The position numbers and the translations under genes are program-made. Positions 37,116-46,685 of a DNA stretch of 64,000 nt are shown one piece after another. Origin of the DNA: Pseudocitrobacter faecalis (GTDB lineage: Bacteria > Pseudomonadota > Gammaproteobacteria > Enterobacterales > Enterobacteriaceae); NCBI GenBank assembly GCA_003315335.1, contig QNRL01000001.1:914214-978213 (forward strand), written 5' to 3'. The first letter of the stretch is position 1. Each line of letters starts with the position of its first letter. The notes beneath the pieces are model-generated. The model was given only the letters and a program-made list of their open reading frames with translations, ran no database searches and was not told the DNA's origin.

Positions 37116-38801
37116 TTACGCCGCTTTCGCGACCCCTTCCGCGTCAGCACGTTTCACCACCGCGTAGGACAAGCCCGCCACCAGCGTACCCGCCACAATC
37201 GCCAGCAGATAACCCAGAACCGGAGTGATTGCGCCAGGGATCAGCAGAACAAACAGACCGCCGTGCGGCGCCATCAGTTTTGCGCCTACCGCCATGGAGA
37301 TAGCGCCGGTGATTGCGCCGCCAACGATACAGCATGGCAGAACACGCATCGGGTCACGCGCTGCGAAAGGAATTGCCCCTTCAGAGATGAAGCACAGACC
37401 CAGCACCAGCGCCGCCTTACCGCCTTCACGCTGACCTTTATCGAACTTGTTGCGCGCAACCAGCGTGGCAACGCCCATCGCCAGCGGTGGCACCATGCCC
37501 GCGGCCATAATTGCCGCCATCGGCGCGTAGGTTTGTGTACTGAGCAGACCGACGCCGAACGCATACGCCGCTTTATTCACCGGGCCACCCATGTCGGTAC
37601 ACATCATACCGCCGAGAATGGCACCCAGCAGAACGGCATTCGCCGTGCCCATGGTTTGCAGCCAGTGCGTCAGACCCGCCAGGATACCGGCAACCGGTTT
37701 ACCGATAAGGTAGATCATCGCCAGGCCAACGATCAGGCTGGAGATCAGCGGAATGATCAGAATCGGTTTCAGCGCCTCCATGCTCGGCGGCAGTTTCAGC
37801 TTCGTGCTGATGGCTTTCGCCACGTAACCGGCGAGGAAGCCCGCGATGATACCGCCGATGAAGCCTGAACCGGTGCTCACGGCTAACATACCGCCAATCA
37901 GACCCGGCGTCAGGCCAGGACGGTCAGCAATTGAGAAGGCAATGAAGCCCGCCAGAACAGGAACCATCAGGGCAAAGGCTGAACCACCGCCGATTTGCAT
38001 CAGCGCGGCAGCCAGCGTGTCCGGTACTTCGAACGATTTGATACCAAAGGCAAAGGAGAGCGCGATACACAGGCCGCCCGCCACCACCATCGGCAGCATG
38101 TAAGAAACACCGGTCAGCAGGTGGCGATAAGCGCCGCCGCCCTCTTTCTTCGCGCTGGTCGCGGCCTGGGTTTGGCCGGTCGGTTGATACGGCTTCGCTT
38201 CGGCCAGGGCTTTATCAAACTCCTGCGCCGTTTTCTTCAGCGCCAGGCCGGTCGAGGTGCGATACATCGGTTTACCGGCGAACTTCGCCAAATCCACTTC
38301 GATATCCGCCGCCACAATAACCAAATCGGCCTGCTCAACTTCTTCCGGGGTGATGGCATTGCCTGCGCCCACGGAGCCGCGGGTTTCAACCTTCACCCAC
38401 ATACCGCGTTTTTTGGCTTCAGTTTCAATCGCTTCCGCCGCCATAAAAGTATGTGCGACCCCGGTCGGGCATGCGGTGACCGCCACGATGCGTTTTACCG
38501 CACCGGAGGTTGTCGGTGCCGCAATAGCCGGTGCTTCGTAAGGCAGCGCATGACCTTTCGCTTCGCCAAGGAACAATTCCGGGTGCGCGACTGCGCGATT
38601 GATATCACCGAGATAGACTTTCTTTCCGACCAGAGCGTTGTCTGTTGGTAAGGCTGATCCCAGCACAATCACCAGTTCCGCATCGTTCGGGTTATCAATC
38701 AGTTCGAGCTTTGCTTTTTGTGCCGCCGCGCTCAGCAGGGTTTTCGCCATGTAGGCGCGAGCCTGTCCGAGTCCGGCATCAATAATCAGCAGCGTTCTCA
38801 T
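37116..38801 (-). CDS. fruA: Fructose PTS EIIB'BC component FruA
   Basis: A 561-residue fructose transporter that imports fructose and makes fructose 1-phosphate. Two IIB domains at the N-terminus: the first is the degenerate B' and the second has the phosphocysteine motif TACPTGVAHTFM with Cys111. The IIC domain has about ten helices, including YRHLLTGVSYMLPMVVAGGL and FISEGAIPFAARDPMRVLP. The start at 38801 aligns with E. coli and the preceding fruK stop is at 38818. Third gene of fruBKA. Confidence 0.96.
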   Translation of the reverse strand: MRTLLIIDAGLGQARAYMAKTLLSAAAQKAKLELIDNPNDAELVIVLGSALPTDNALVGKKVYLGDINRAVAHPELFLGEAKGHALPYEAPAIAAPTTSGAVKRIVAVTACPTGVAHTFMAAEAIETEAKKRGMWVKVETRGSVGAGNAITPEEVEQADLVIVAADIEVDLAKFAGKPMYRTSTGLALKKTAQEFDKALAEAKPYQPTGQTQAATSAKKEGGGAYRHLLTGVSYMLPMVVAGGLCIALSFAFGIKSFEVPDTLAAALMQIGGGSAFALMVPVLAGFIAFSIADRPGLTPGLIGGMLAVSTGSGFIGGIIAGFLAGYVAKAISTKLKLPPSMEALKPILIIPLISSLIVGLAMIYLIGKPVAGILAGLTHWLQTMGTANAVLLGAILGGMMCTDMGGPVNKAAYAFGVGLLSTQTYAPMAAIMAAGMVPPLAMGVATLVARNKFDKGQREGGKAALVLGLCFISEGAIPFAARDPMRVLPCCIVGGAITGAISMAVGAKLMAPHGGLFVLLIPGAITPVLGYLLAIVAGTLVAGLSYAVVKRADAEGVAKAA

Positions 38802-38817
38802 GATTTCTCTCCTGCTG

Positions 38818-39756
38818 TTAATTAAACGGTTGTAAGTCAACGCGCGCCATCATGGCCGCCAGTTGGGTACGGTCGGTAATGCCGACGTTGCTCTGACTAA
38901 CGGCCAGTGCCGCTACTGCCGTCGCCAGACGCAGTGTGTGCTCGCTGGATTCACGCATCAGCAAGCCGTAAATCAGGCCACCGACCATGGAATCCCCTGC
39001 ACCCACCGTGCTGACCACTTCCATTGAAGGCGGTTTAGCGATCCACTCACCGGAGGCATTTACCCACAACGCGCCTTCCGCGCCGAGGGAAATCACCACA
39101 TGAGCAATGCCCTGTTCACGCAGAGCGTGAGCCGCGTCGATCACGTCTTTCATTTCCGGCAGCTTGCGACCTGCCCAGATTTCCAGTTCGCGACGGTTCG
39201 GTTTCACCAGCCACGGCGCGGCTTTCAGGCCCGCCACCAGCGCCTCACGGCTGCTGTCGAAAATGATGCACGGACACTGGCTGCGCAGACGCGTCATCCA
39301 GTCGGTAAACGCTTCCGGGCTGACGCCTGCCGGCAGGCTGCCGCTGACGCACACCATGTCGAACTGCCCCAGCCAGCTCAGGGAGTCGTTCACAAAACGT
39401 TCCCAGTCTGCGGCAGTCACGTCGAAACCGGAGAAGTTGAAGTCGGTGACTTCACCGTCTTTTTCCGTCAGCTTCACGTTAATGCGGGTACGGCCCTGCA
39501 CCACCTGAAAACGGTTGGCGATGCCAAGTTCGCTGAACAGTTGCTGAAAACCGTCCTGGTTGTCTTTGCCGAGGAAGCCGCCGACGGTGACATCGATGCC
39601 CAGGTCCTTCAGCACTTTTGCAACGTTAATCCCTTTACCCGCGGCGTGCAGGCCGGTAGTGCGTACCAGGTTAACTTCGCCACGCTCAATTTCTGGCGTG
39701 AAGCCAACCAGATCGTAGGCCGGATTCAGTGTGATTGTTGCAACGCGTCTGCTCAT
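38818..39756 (-). CDS. fruK: 1-phosphofructokinase FruK
   Basis: Phosphorylates fructose 1-phosphate to fructose 1,6-bisphosphate. A 312-residue PfkB-family kinase with GKGINVAKVLKDLG near the N-terminus, FDSSREALVAGL in the middle, and the ATP/anion-hole motif VSTVGAGDSMVGGLIYG near residue 245. Its start directly abuts the fruB stop (TAA then ATG), indicating coupled translation. Confidence 0.97.
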   Translation of the reverse strand: MSRRVATITLNPAYDLVGFTPEIERGEVNLVRTTGLHAAGKGINVAKVLKDLGIDVTVGGFLGKDNQDGFQQLFSELGIANRFQVVQGRTRINVKLTEKDGEVTDFNFSGFDVTAADWERFVNDSLSWLGQFDMVCVSGSLPAGVSPEAFTDWMTRLRSQCPCIIFDSSREALVAGLKAAPWLVKPNRRELEIWAGRKLPEMKDVIDAAHALREQGIAHVVISLGAEGALWVNASGEWIAKPPSMEVVSTVGAGDSMVGGLIYGLLMRESSEHTLRLATAVAALAVSQSNVGITDRTQLAAMMARVDLQPFN

Positions 39757-40887
39757 TTATGCGCCCTCCCCGAGGCCAGAGGCGATCGCCTCTCCAATTG
39801 CGTCCAGTGCCTGACGAGCATCGTCCCCCTGAGCGGTGAAGCGCAGGCGATGGCCTTTCTTCACGCCGAGCGCGACAACTTTCATCAAACTACGACCGTT
39901 CGCCGGTTTACCGCTGCCATCAAGGTTGGTGACGGTGATATCACTGCTGAACTGTTTGATTGTATTGACTAACATGGTACCCGGACGGGCATGTAAGCCA
40001 TGCTCGTTGCGCACCACAAACTCTTCGCTTAAGACGTCTTCCGCTGCCGCATCGTCGCTGGTCAGCAGCGCCAGCAGGGTAGCCGCATCGGCTTTCAGCA
40101 GACGTTCAGCTTTATTTTCCAGCAGCAGATTACTCAGTCGGCTGAGCACGGCTGTCGGTTGATCGTCCACCATTGCTACGGTAATCAACATGGCAGCCTG
40201 AGATTCGCCCACGCTAACCGGGCTTACCGCACGGCTCACCGCCACGGCGCTACGCAGGTTGCCGTTAACACCATCGCTCAGCCAGATACCCTGACCGAGA
40301 TTCAACGGCTGTTCGTTAATCGCATGGGCGACAAAAGCGCTATCGACCGCTCCGGCCTCTTTCAGACGCGCGGCGTTCAGCGCCTGCAGCGTCATCAGAT
40401 CGTTTGCCGCGACATCCAGCGACAGCGTATCGTTATCAAGCTTCAGCGATTCGCTCTGCTTTTCGCCCATCAGCAATGCACGCAGCTCTTCCGCCGTGGT
40501 GGCACTTTTCAGCTGTTCAGCAACCGAGTCATCGCTCAGCACGTGCGTCAGCTGACGCAGCAGACCAAGGTGTTCATCTGAGCTTGCGGCAATACCGATA
40601 GCCACATACGCCGTTTGCCCTTCGCCCCAGGTTACGCCCTGCGGGAACTGATAAACCTGGACGCCGGTTTTCAGCACCTGGTCACGCGTATCGGTGGTGC
40701 CGTGCGGAATGGCGATGCCATTGCCTAAGAAAGTGGACGTTTGTTGCTCACGCGCCAGCATCCCGGCGACGTAACCTTCCGCCACGTTGCCTGCACTGAC
40801 CAGTGCTGAAGCAACCTGCCGAATAGCCTCTTCTTTATCCGCGGCCTGCTGACCGGGATGAATATCCTGAACAGATAACTGGAACAT
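39757..40887 (-). CDS. fruB: Fructose PTS diphosphoryl transfer protein FruB
   Basis: A 376-residue fusion of IIA-Fru, a central M domain and a C-terminal HPr-like domain (FPr). Phospho-sites: His62 in [10 protein letters not shown] (IIA) and His299 in [10 protein letters not shown] (FPr). It passes phosphate from EI to FruA. First gene of fruBKA, downstream of two Cra operators. Confidence 0.96.
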   Translation of the reverse strand: MFQLSVQDIHPGQQAADKEEAIRQVASALVSAGNVAEGYVAGMLAREQQTSTFLGNGIAIPHGTTDTRDQVLKTGVQVYQFPQGVTWGEGQTAYVAIGIAASSDEHLGLLRQLTHVLSDDSVAEQLKSATTAEELRALLMGEKQSESLKLDNDTLSLDVAANDLMTLQALNAARLKEAGAVDSAFVAHAINEQPLNLGQGIWLSDGVNGNLRSAVAVSRAVSPVSVGESQAAMLITVAMVDDQPTAVLSRLSNLLLENKAERLLKADAATLLALLTSDDAAAEDVLSEEFVVRNEHGLHARPGTMLVNTIKQFSSDITVTNLDGSGKPANGRSLMKVVALGVKKGHRLRFTAQGDDARQALDAIGEAIASGLGEGA

Positions 40888-40906
40888 GGTTCTCCTCTCC
40901 TGCTGA

Positions 40907-40988
40907 ATTGAATCGTTTCAGCTAACATGAGAAAAAAGGCGTCACCTTATGCCGAAAGAAAGGTCAGATGACGCTGAAACGTTTCAAT
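40907..40988. promoter_or_regulatory. Two Cra (FruR) operators in the fruB-setB gap
   Basis: ATTGAATCGTTTCAGC (40907-40922, inverse orientation) and GCTGAAACGTTTCAAT (40973-40988) both match the Cra consensus, the second perfectly. Two-operator control of fru operons by Cra, relieved by fructose 1-phosphate, is established in E. coli. The gap (40888-41257, 370 bp) also serves setB; no gene was recognised in it. Confidence 0.88.
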
Positions 40989-41257
40989 GGAGTCTGTCCC
41001 TTTCTTAACCACCCTGCAAGATAAGTTGAATTTCTGATGTTTAAAGTTAGATCTACAGCACATTTTATTAGCATTAATGCCACAACTGCTGACGCGTAAA
41101 TCGGCTGATTTTACAGCGTCAGCAAACGTCAGCTTGAGTGAGAATTATTTTGAAATAGCTTTTTAATTTTTTTGTGCGGAATTTGATGTAGATGACTGTT
41201 CATTTTCTGAGTGGCGACGTAAACTCCCGCCTCCTGTCACGCTAGCGATAAAGAGAT

Positions 41258-42439
41258 ATGCACAACAGTTCCGCCGCCGTTCCTCGACGTCCGTTTGATC
41301 TCACCTCATCGTCGTTTCTGATTGTCGCGTTTTTAACCGGTATCGCCGGGGCCTTGCAAACGCCGACCCTGAGCCTGTTTCTGAGCAATGAAGTCCACGT
41401 TCGCCCGGCGATGGTGGGTTTCTTCTTTACCGGTAGCGCGGTCATCGGCATTTTCGTCAGCCAGTTTCTGGCCAGTTGGTCAGATAAACGCGGCGATCGT
41501 AAAAACCTGATTGTCTTTTGCTGCCTGCTTGGGGTGATGGCGTGCATTCTTTTCGCCTGGAATCGCAACTACTTTATTCTTCTGTTTGTCGGCGTGTTCC
41601 TTAGTAGCTTTGGCTCTACCGCTAACCCGCAGATGTTCGCGCTTGCTCGCGAACATGCCGATAAAACGGGACGCGAAGCGGTAATGTTCAGTTCCATCAT
41701 GCGTGCGCAAGTCTCACTGGCCTGGGTTATTGGCCCGCCGCTGTCCTACGCGCTGGCAATGGGGTTTGGTTTCACGACGATGTACCTGGCAGCCGCTGGC
41801 GCATTTGTTGTTTGCGGCGCGATGGTCTGGCTATTCCTCCCCACCATGCGCAAAGAGAAAGTGATGATCAGCGGCGCGATTCAGGCGCCGCGAACCAACC
41901 GAAAAGACGCCCTGCTGCTGTTCGCCATCTGCACGCTGATGTGGGGCACCAACAGCCTGTATATCATCAACATGCCGCTCTACATTATTAATGAGCTGCA
42001 TCTGCCTGAAAAACTGGCTGGCGTAATGATGGGGACGGCGGCCGGCCTGGAAATACCGACAATGCTTATTGCCGGATATTTTGCAAAGAGGTTGGGTAAA
42101 CGCTTTCTGATGCGTTTGGCCGCCGTCGCCGGACTGCTGTTCTACGCGGGTATGCTGACCTTCCATAACCCCATGCTGCTTCTGGCAATGCAGGTGCTGA
42201 ATGCGATCTACATTGGGATCCTTGGCGGCATCGGAATGCTCTACTTTCAGGATTTGATGCCGGGCCAGGCGGGGTCAGCGACAACGCTTTATGCCAACAC
42301 TTCACGCGTGGGCTGGATTATCGCCGGTTCGCTGGCGGGCGTTGTTGCGGAAATCTGGAACTACCATACGGTGTTCTGGATAGCGCTGGTTCTGTGCGTT
42401 TGTGCGGTTGGCTGTCTGGTCAGAATTAAAGACGTTTAA
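41258..42439 (+). CDS. setB: Sugar efflux transporter SetB
   Basis: A 393-residue MFS exporter of the SET family, which pumps out lactose- and glucose-type sugars in E. coli. The motif region SDKRGDRKN, and the helices [18 protein letters not shown] and [16 protein letters not shown] are visible. Same length as E. coli SetB. It diverges from fruB and could share Cra control. Its stop overlaps the stop of convergent yeiW (TTAA). Confidence 0.94.
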   Translation: MHNSSAAVPRRPFDLTSSSFLIVAFLTGIAGALQTPTLSLFLSNEVHVRPAMVGFFFTGSAVIGIFVSQFLASWSDKRGDRKNLIVFCCLLGVMACILFAWNRNYFILLFVGVFLSSFGSTANPQMFALAREHADKTGREAVMFSSIMRAQVSLAWVIGPPLSYALAMGFGFTTMYLAAAGAFVVCGAMVWLFLPTMRKEKVMISGAIQAPRTNRKDALLLFAICTLMWGTNSLYIINMPLYIINELHLPEKLAGVMMGTAAGLEIPTMLIAGYFAKRLGKRFLMRLAAVAGLLFYAGMLTFHNPMLLLAMQVLNAIYIGILGGIGMLYFQDLMPGQAGSATTLYANTSRVGWIIAGSLAGVVAEIWNYHTVFWIALVLCVCAVGCLVRIKDV

Positions 42440-42690
42440 GGTGCCGTTAGCGCTTCAAGGGTCAAAAGCCATGTGATTGCCTCTGTGCGGTTCGCGCCGC
42501 ACATCTCCGCGGACGGTTGAAGTCCGGCACAGACGTTAGGCCGCAGCGGCGAGGTGAAAATCTTACATCGCTGACGCTCGTCAAGCTGTACGCAGGGAGT
42601 GTTAGCCGGCTTGCCGTTCGGCATGCCAGGGATGGGGCTGGAGATAGACGGCGCAGTGCAGCAGGCCCCACAATCCGGGCGACATTCCAT
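42436..42690 (-). CDS. yeiW: Cys-rich small protein YeiW (UPF0153)
   Basis: An 84-residue protein of the YkgJ/UPF0153 family (CxBCx-type putative Zn/Fe-S proteins) with [11 protein letters not shown] at the N-terminus, [13 protein letters not shown] and [16 protein letters not shown] later. It contains nine Cys. The start at 42690 gives the E. coli length; the longer frame adds 12 codons. Function unknown. Confidence 0.88.
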   Translation of the reverse strand: MECRPDCGACCTAPSISSPIPGMPNGKPANTPCVQLDERQRCKIFTSPLRPNVCAGLQPSAEMCGANRTEAITWLLTLEALTAP

Positions 42691-42840
42691 AATGTAGACT
42701 CTTATCAGGGGCGCAATGGCGCGCACAGTAACACCTTTTAGCGGAAGATAGCAAAACCCTTCAATTCCTCTTGCCTGAAAGGCCCGGCGCGAGTACTTTT
42801 ACGCGATATTTTTGACACCCTTGTACACAGGATAATTGCA

Positions 42841-43413
42841 ATGCCAAGAGCGAACGAAATTAAGAAAGGTATGGTGCTGAATCATAACGGCAAACTGCTG
42901 ATTGTAAAAGATATTGATATTCAGTCACCGAGCGCCCGTGGCGCTGCAACGCTGTATAAAATGCGTTTCTCTGATGTCCGCACCGGTCTGAAAGTCGAAG
43001 AACGTTTTAAAGGCGACGATCTGCTTGATACCGTGACTCTGAACCGCCGCTTTGTTGACTTCTCTTATGTTGATGGCAACGAGTACGTCTTTATGGATAA
43101 AGAAGACTATACCCCGTACACCTTCACCAAAGATCAGATTGAAGAAGAGCTGCTGTTTATTCCTGAAGGCGGCATGCCGGATATGCAGGTGCTGCTGTGG
43201 GACGGTCAGTTGCTGGCGCTGGAACTGCCGCAGACCGTTGATCTGGAAATCGTTGAAACGGCACCGGGTATTAAAGGTGCTTCTGCCAGCGCGCGCAACA
43301 AACCCGCTACGCTGACCACCGGCCTCGTTATTCAGGTTCCTGAGTACCTGAGCGCAGGTGAAAAAATCCGTATTCATATTGAAGAAAAACGCTATATGGG
43401 CCGCGCGGATTAA
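42841..43413 (+). CDS. efpL: Elongation factor P-like protein EfpL (YeiP)
   Basis: A 190-residue EF-P paralogue that relieves ribosome stalling. Three OB/KOW domains; the loop has Arg33 ([10 protein letters not shown]) where EF-P has the modified Lys34, the hallmark of EfpL. The C-terminus [21 protein letters not shown] is typical. The 3' end runs into a 107-bp repeated BIME. Confidence 0.96.
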   Translation: MPRANEIKKGMVLNHNGKLLIVKDIDIQSPSARGAATLYKMRFSDVRTGLKVEERFKGDDLLDTVTLNRRFVDFSYVDGNEYVFMDKEDYTPYTFTKDQIEEELLFIPEGGMPDMQVLLWDGQLLALELPQTVDLEIVETAPGIKGASASARNKPATLTTGLVIQVPEYLSAGEKIRIHIEEKRYMGRAD

Positions 43414-43426
43414 TCGCGATGCCTTC

Positions 43427-43626
43427 GCCTGATGCGCTTCGCTTATCAGGCCTACAAGGTCGGTGCAATTTATCAAATTGTATTCACTTGTAGGCCGGGC
43501 AAGCGCAGCGCCCCCGGCGAGCGCGGCGAAAATGCCTGATGCGCTTCGCTTATCAGGCCTACAAGGTCGGTGCAATTTATCAAATTGTATTCATTTGTAG
43601 GCCGGGCAAGCGCAGCGCCCCGGCAA
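43427..43626. repeat. Tandemly duplicated BIME after efpL
   Basis: Two nearly identical copies, starting at 43427 and 43534 (period 107 bp), each with GCCTGATGCGCTTCGCTTAT, the middle GGTCGGTGCAATTTATCAAA, and the inverted GTAGGCCGGGCAAGCGCAGC. Differences are few (CACTTG vs CATTTG; one C in the tail). The repeats lie between efpL and the terminator shared with uxuA. Confidence 0.93.
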
Positions 43627-43650
43627 AAATACAGGCTCTCGCATTAACGT

Positions 43651-43682
43651 AAAAAAGCCAGCTCAATAAGCTGGCTTTTTTT
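43651..43682. terminator. Bidirectional terminator between efpL and uxuA
   Basis: AAAAAAGCCAGC/GCTGGCTTTTTT has a 12-bp stem and a 7-to-8-base loop, flanked by A and T runs, serving convergent efpL and uxuA. Confidence 0.92.
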
Positions 43683-43696
43683 ATTCTGAAACCAAG

Positions 43697-44887
43697 TTAC
43701 AGCAAATCGCGAAATTTAGTCGCTTTCAGCGCCATCTCAACGCCACGCACTTCCGCCAGCCCTTTCAGACGACCAATCGCGGAATAACCTGGGTTGGTTT
43801 TCTTTTTCAGATCGTCAAGCATCTGATGGCCGTGGTCAGGACGCATCGGAATTGGACGCAGATCGCCGGCATTCTTACGACGCTGCTCTTCAGTCAGAAT
43901 CGCATCAACCACCGCAACCATATTCACGTCGCCCTGTAAATGCGCAGCTTCGTGGAAGGTTTTCGGGTTGTCTTCACGGCAGGTGGAGCGCAGGTGCGTG
44001 AAGTGAATACGATCGCCGAAGGTTTGAATCATTTTCACCAGGTCGTTATCAGCGCGCACGCCATAAGAACCGGTGCACATGGTGAAGCCATTGTTAATGC
44101 TGTCAACGGTCTCTTTCAGCCACTGCATATCTTCGATAGTGGAAACGATACGCGGCAGGCCGAGGATCGGACGCGGCGGATCGTCCGGGTGAACCGCAAG
44201 GCGCACGCCCACTTCTTCCGCAACCGGCACAATCGCACGCAGGAAAACGGCCATGTTTTCACGCAGTTGCTCTTTGCTGATGTGATCGTACTCAGCCAGA
44301 CGCGCACGGAACTGATCAAGGGTATAGCCCTCTTCCGCGCCCGGCAGGCCAGCAATGATATTGCGGGTCAGTTTTTCAATATCGGCAGCGGTCATAGCCT
44401 CGAAATAGGCTTTCGCTTGCTGCTGCTCTTCTGCGGTGTAATCAGCTTGCGCGCCTTCACGCTTAAGGATATGCAGCTCAAAAGCGGCAAACGCAATCTG
44501 GTCAAAACGCAGCGCTTTGGAACCATCTTCCAGCGTGTATTCGAGGTCAGTACGCGTCCAGTCAAGGATTGGCATAAAGTTGTAGCATACGGTATCAATG
44601 CCGCAGGTCGCCAGATTGCGAATGCTCTGCTGGTAGTTAGCAATCCAGGTTTTGTATTCGCCGGAAGCCGTTTTGATATCTTCGTGAACCGGGATACTTT
44701 CAACAACAGACCAGGTCAGCCCTTTTTCCGCCAGCATCGCCTGACGTTTTTGAATTTCTTCGACCGGCCACACCATACCATTCGGGATGTGGTGCAGTGC
44801 AGTCACAACACCTGTGGCACCCGCCTGACGCACATCATCAAGGGAAACCGGATCATTTGGGCCGTACCAACGCCATGTTTGTTCCAT
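43697..44887 (-). CDS. uxuA: Mannonate dehydratase UxuA
   Basis: Dehydrates D-mannonate to 2-keto-3-deoxygluconate in hexuronate breakdown. The 396-residue TIM-barrel enzyme starts [20 protein letters not shown], contains [20 protein letters not shown] with metal ligands, [40 protein letters not shown] and MRPDHGHQM. In E. coli K-12 uxuA lies elsewhere with uxuB; here it is beside yeiQ, which encodes a UxuB-like enzyme. Confidence 0.96.
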   Translation of the reverse strand: MEQTWRWYGPNDPVSLDDVRQAGATGVVTALHHIPNGMVWPVEEIQKRQAMLAEKGLTWSVVESIPVHEDIKTASGEYKTWIANYQQSIRNLATCGIDTVCYNFMPILDWTRTDLEYTLEDGSKALRFDQIAFAAFELHILKREGAQADYTAEEQQQAKAYFEAMTAADIEKLTRNIIAGLPGAEEGYTLDQFRARLAEYDHISKEQLRENMAVFLRAIVPVAEEVGVRLAVHPDDPPRPILGLPRIVSTIEDMQWLKETVDSINNGFTMCTGSYGVRADNDLVKMIQTFGDRIHFTHLRSTCREDNPKTFHEAAHLQGDVNMVAVVDAILTEEQRRKNAGDLRPIPMRPDHGHQMLDDLKKKTNPGYSAIGRLKGLAEVRGVEMALKATKFRDLL

Positions 44888-44904
44888 CGCCTCAACCTCT
44901 CAAC

Positions 44905-44916
44905 TTGTTATACCAA
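44905..44916. promoter_or_regulatory. Possible UxuR/ExuR operator upstream of uxuA
   Basis: TTGTTATACCAA differs at one base from the core TTGGTATACCAA of UxuR/ExuR sites. It lies 18-29 bp before the uxuA start, in the 205-bp gap shared with divergent yeiQ. Function is inferred. Confidence 0.5.
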
Positions 44917-45092
44917 TAAAATATTCGTTAATGACGACTACCATACATGTTTATTCGTAGTGGTCAAATACGGCCCCTGCAATGATTGATCTGGCTCACA
45001 TTACCCGGATAAATTCGGCACACCAATTTAATTTGTTGTCATATAACTTTACACTGGCATTGTTAATTACTGGTTAATTGGACGTGTAAATA

Positions 45093-46562
45093 ATGAAAAC
45101 AATCGCCAACAGTACGCTCCCTGAGAATGTGCAACTGCCTCATTATGATAGAAAAGCGCTGCGCTCACGGATTGTGCATTTTGGTTTCGGCGCCTTCCAT
45201 CGCGCGCATCAGGCGCTGCTGACTGACCGTGTACTGAATGCCGTGGGCGGCGATTGGGGGATCTGCGAGATCAGCCTGTTTAGCGGCGACCAGTTGATGA
45301 GCCAGCTTCGCGCGCAGGATCATCTGTTCACGGTGCTGGAAAAAAGCGGTGACGGTAATCAACCAATAGTGATTGGCGCAGTGAATGAGTGCCTCAATGC
45401 CAAACTCGATTCGCTGGCGGCGATTATTGAGAAATTCTGTGAGCCGCAGGTGGCGATTGTTTCTCTGACAATCACCGAGAAAGGCTACTGCATCGACCCG
45501 GCGACCGGGCAACTGGACGTGAATCAGCCACGCATTGCACACGATCTCGGCCATCCGCAGGAACCCCACTCTGCGCCGGGTATTCTGGTCGAAGCCCTGC
45601 ACCGCCGTCGCCAACGCGGACTGCCGGCTTTTACGGTTCTCTCCTGCGACAATATTCCGGACAACGGACACGTGGTGAAAAACGCCGTGCTGGGAATGGC
45701 GAAACAGCGCGATCCGGCACTGGCGGCGTGGATATCAACGCATGTTACCTTTCCCGGCACCATGGTTGATCGCATCGTACCGGCGGCAACCGAGGCGTCG
45801 CTTGCGGAAATCACCGATGAGCTGGGCGGCGTGAACGATCCTTGTGCAATCAGCTGTGAGCCATTTATTCAGTGGGTTATTGAAGATAACTTTGTGGCTG
45901 GCCGCCCGGCATGGGAAATCGCCGGGGCGCAACTGGTTAACGATGTGTTGCCGTGGGAAGCGATGAAGTTACGCATGCTCAACGGTAGCCACTCGTTCCT
46001 GGCGTATCTCGGTTATCTGGCGGGTTATCAGTACATCAGCGACTGCATGCAGGACGCGGATTACCGCCTCGCAGCTCAACGTTTAATGATGACAGAACAG
46101 GCTCCTACACTGAAGATAACCGATGTGGACTTAGGCGCTTACGCCGAGAGCCTGATGAGCCGATTTAGCAACCCGGCGCTGAAGCATCGTACCTGGCAAA
46201 TCGCCATGGACGGCAGCCAGAAGCTGCCACAGCGCCTGCTGGACGGCATTCGCGTTCATCTGGCTCAGCACACAGCGTGGCCGTTGCTGGCATTAGGCGT
46301 CGCGGGCTGGATGCGTTATGTCAGCGGCATCGACGATGCGGGTGAAAAAATTGATGTGCGCGACCCGTTATCCGAGAAGATCGCCCGGATCGTTGCCGAC
46401 AGCCGTGACGAAGAACGCGTCACCGCCCTGTTAACACTCAGTGAAATCTTTGGCAGCGACCTGCCGCGCAACGCGACCTTTGTCGAAAATATCCAACAGG
46501 CATGGCAGCGTCTGATGCAACTCGGTGCACGTCAGGCCATTATCACAACCCTGAATAGTTAA
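45093..46562 (+). CDS. yeiQ: UxuB-like mannonate/mannitol dehydrogenase YeiQ
   Basis: A 489-residue polyol-specific long-chain dehydrogenase, probably interconverting fructuronate and mannonate with NAD(H). It has the N-terminal dinucleotide region IVHFGFGAFHRAHQALLTD, the family motif SCDNIPDNGHVVKN, and catalytic KLRMLNGSHSFLAYLG (Lys-x4-Asn-x2-His). The resemblance is highest to E. coli YeiQ. Being divergent from uxuA, with which it forms two successive steps of a pathway, favours the fructuronate reductase role. Confidence 0.9.
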   Translation: MKTIANSTLPENVQLPHYDRKALRSRIVHFGFGAFHRAHQALLTDRVLNAVGGDWGICEISLFSGDQLMSQLRAQDHLFTVLEKSGDGNQPIVIGAVNECLNAKLDSLAAIIEKFCEPQVAIVSLTITEKGYCIDPATGQLDVNQPRIAHDLGHPQEPHSAPGILVEALHRRRQRGLPAFTVLSCDNIPDNGHVVKNAVLGMAKQRDPALAAWISTHVTFPGTMVDRIVPAATEASLAEITDELGGVNDPCAISCEPFIQWVIEDNFVAGRPAWEIAGAQLVNDVLPWEAMKLRMLNGSHSFLAYLGYLAGYQYISDCMQDADYRLAAQRLMMTEQAPTLKITDVDLGAYAESLMSRFSNPALKHRTWQIAMDGSQKLPQRLLDGIRVHLAQHTAWPLLALGVAGWMRYVSGIDDAGEKIDVRDPLSEKIARIVADSRDEERVTALLTLSEIFGSDLPRNATFVENIQQAWQRLMQLGARQAIITTLNS

Positions 46563-46685
46563 CAATTTCTGCTGTTATGCGAAGAGAAATCATTTCTCTT
46601 CGCGAATTACTTCTCTTTTCATCGCCTTTTCGCCAGGATTAATGCAACCCGTAACAACATTGCAGATTTTTATCCTGGAGTTTTC

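Noticed and set aside
43939-44989. Plus-strand frame overlapping uxuA
   Set aside because: Antisense shadow of the conserved uxuA gene, with poor protein composition.
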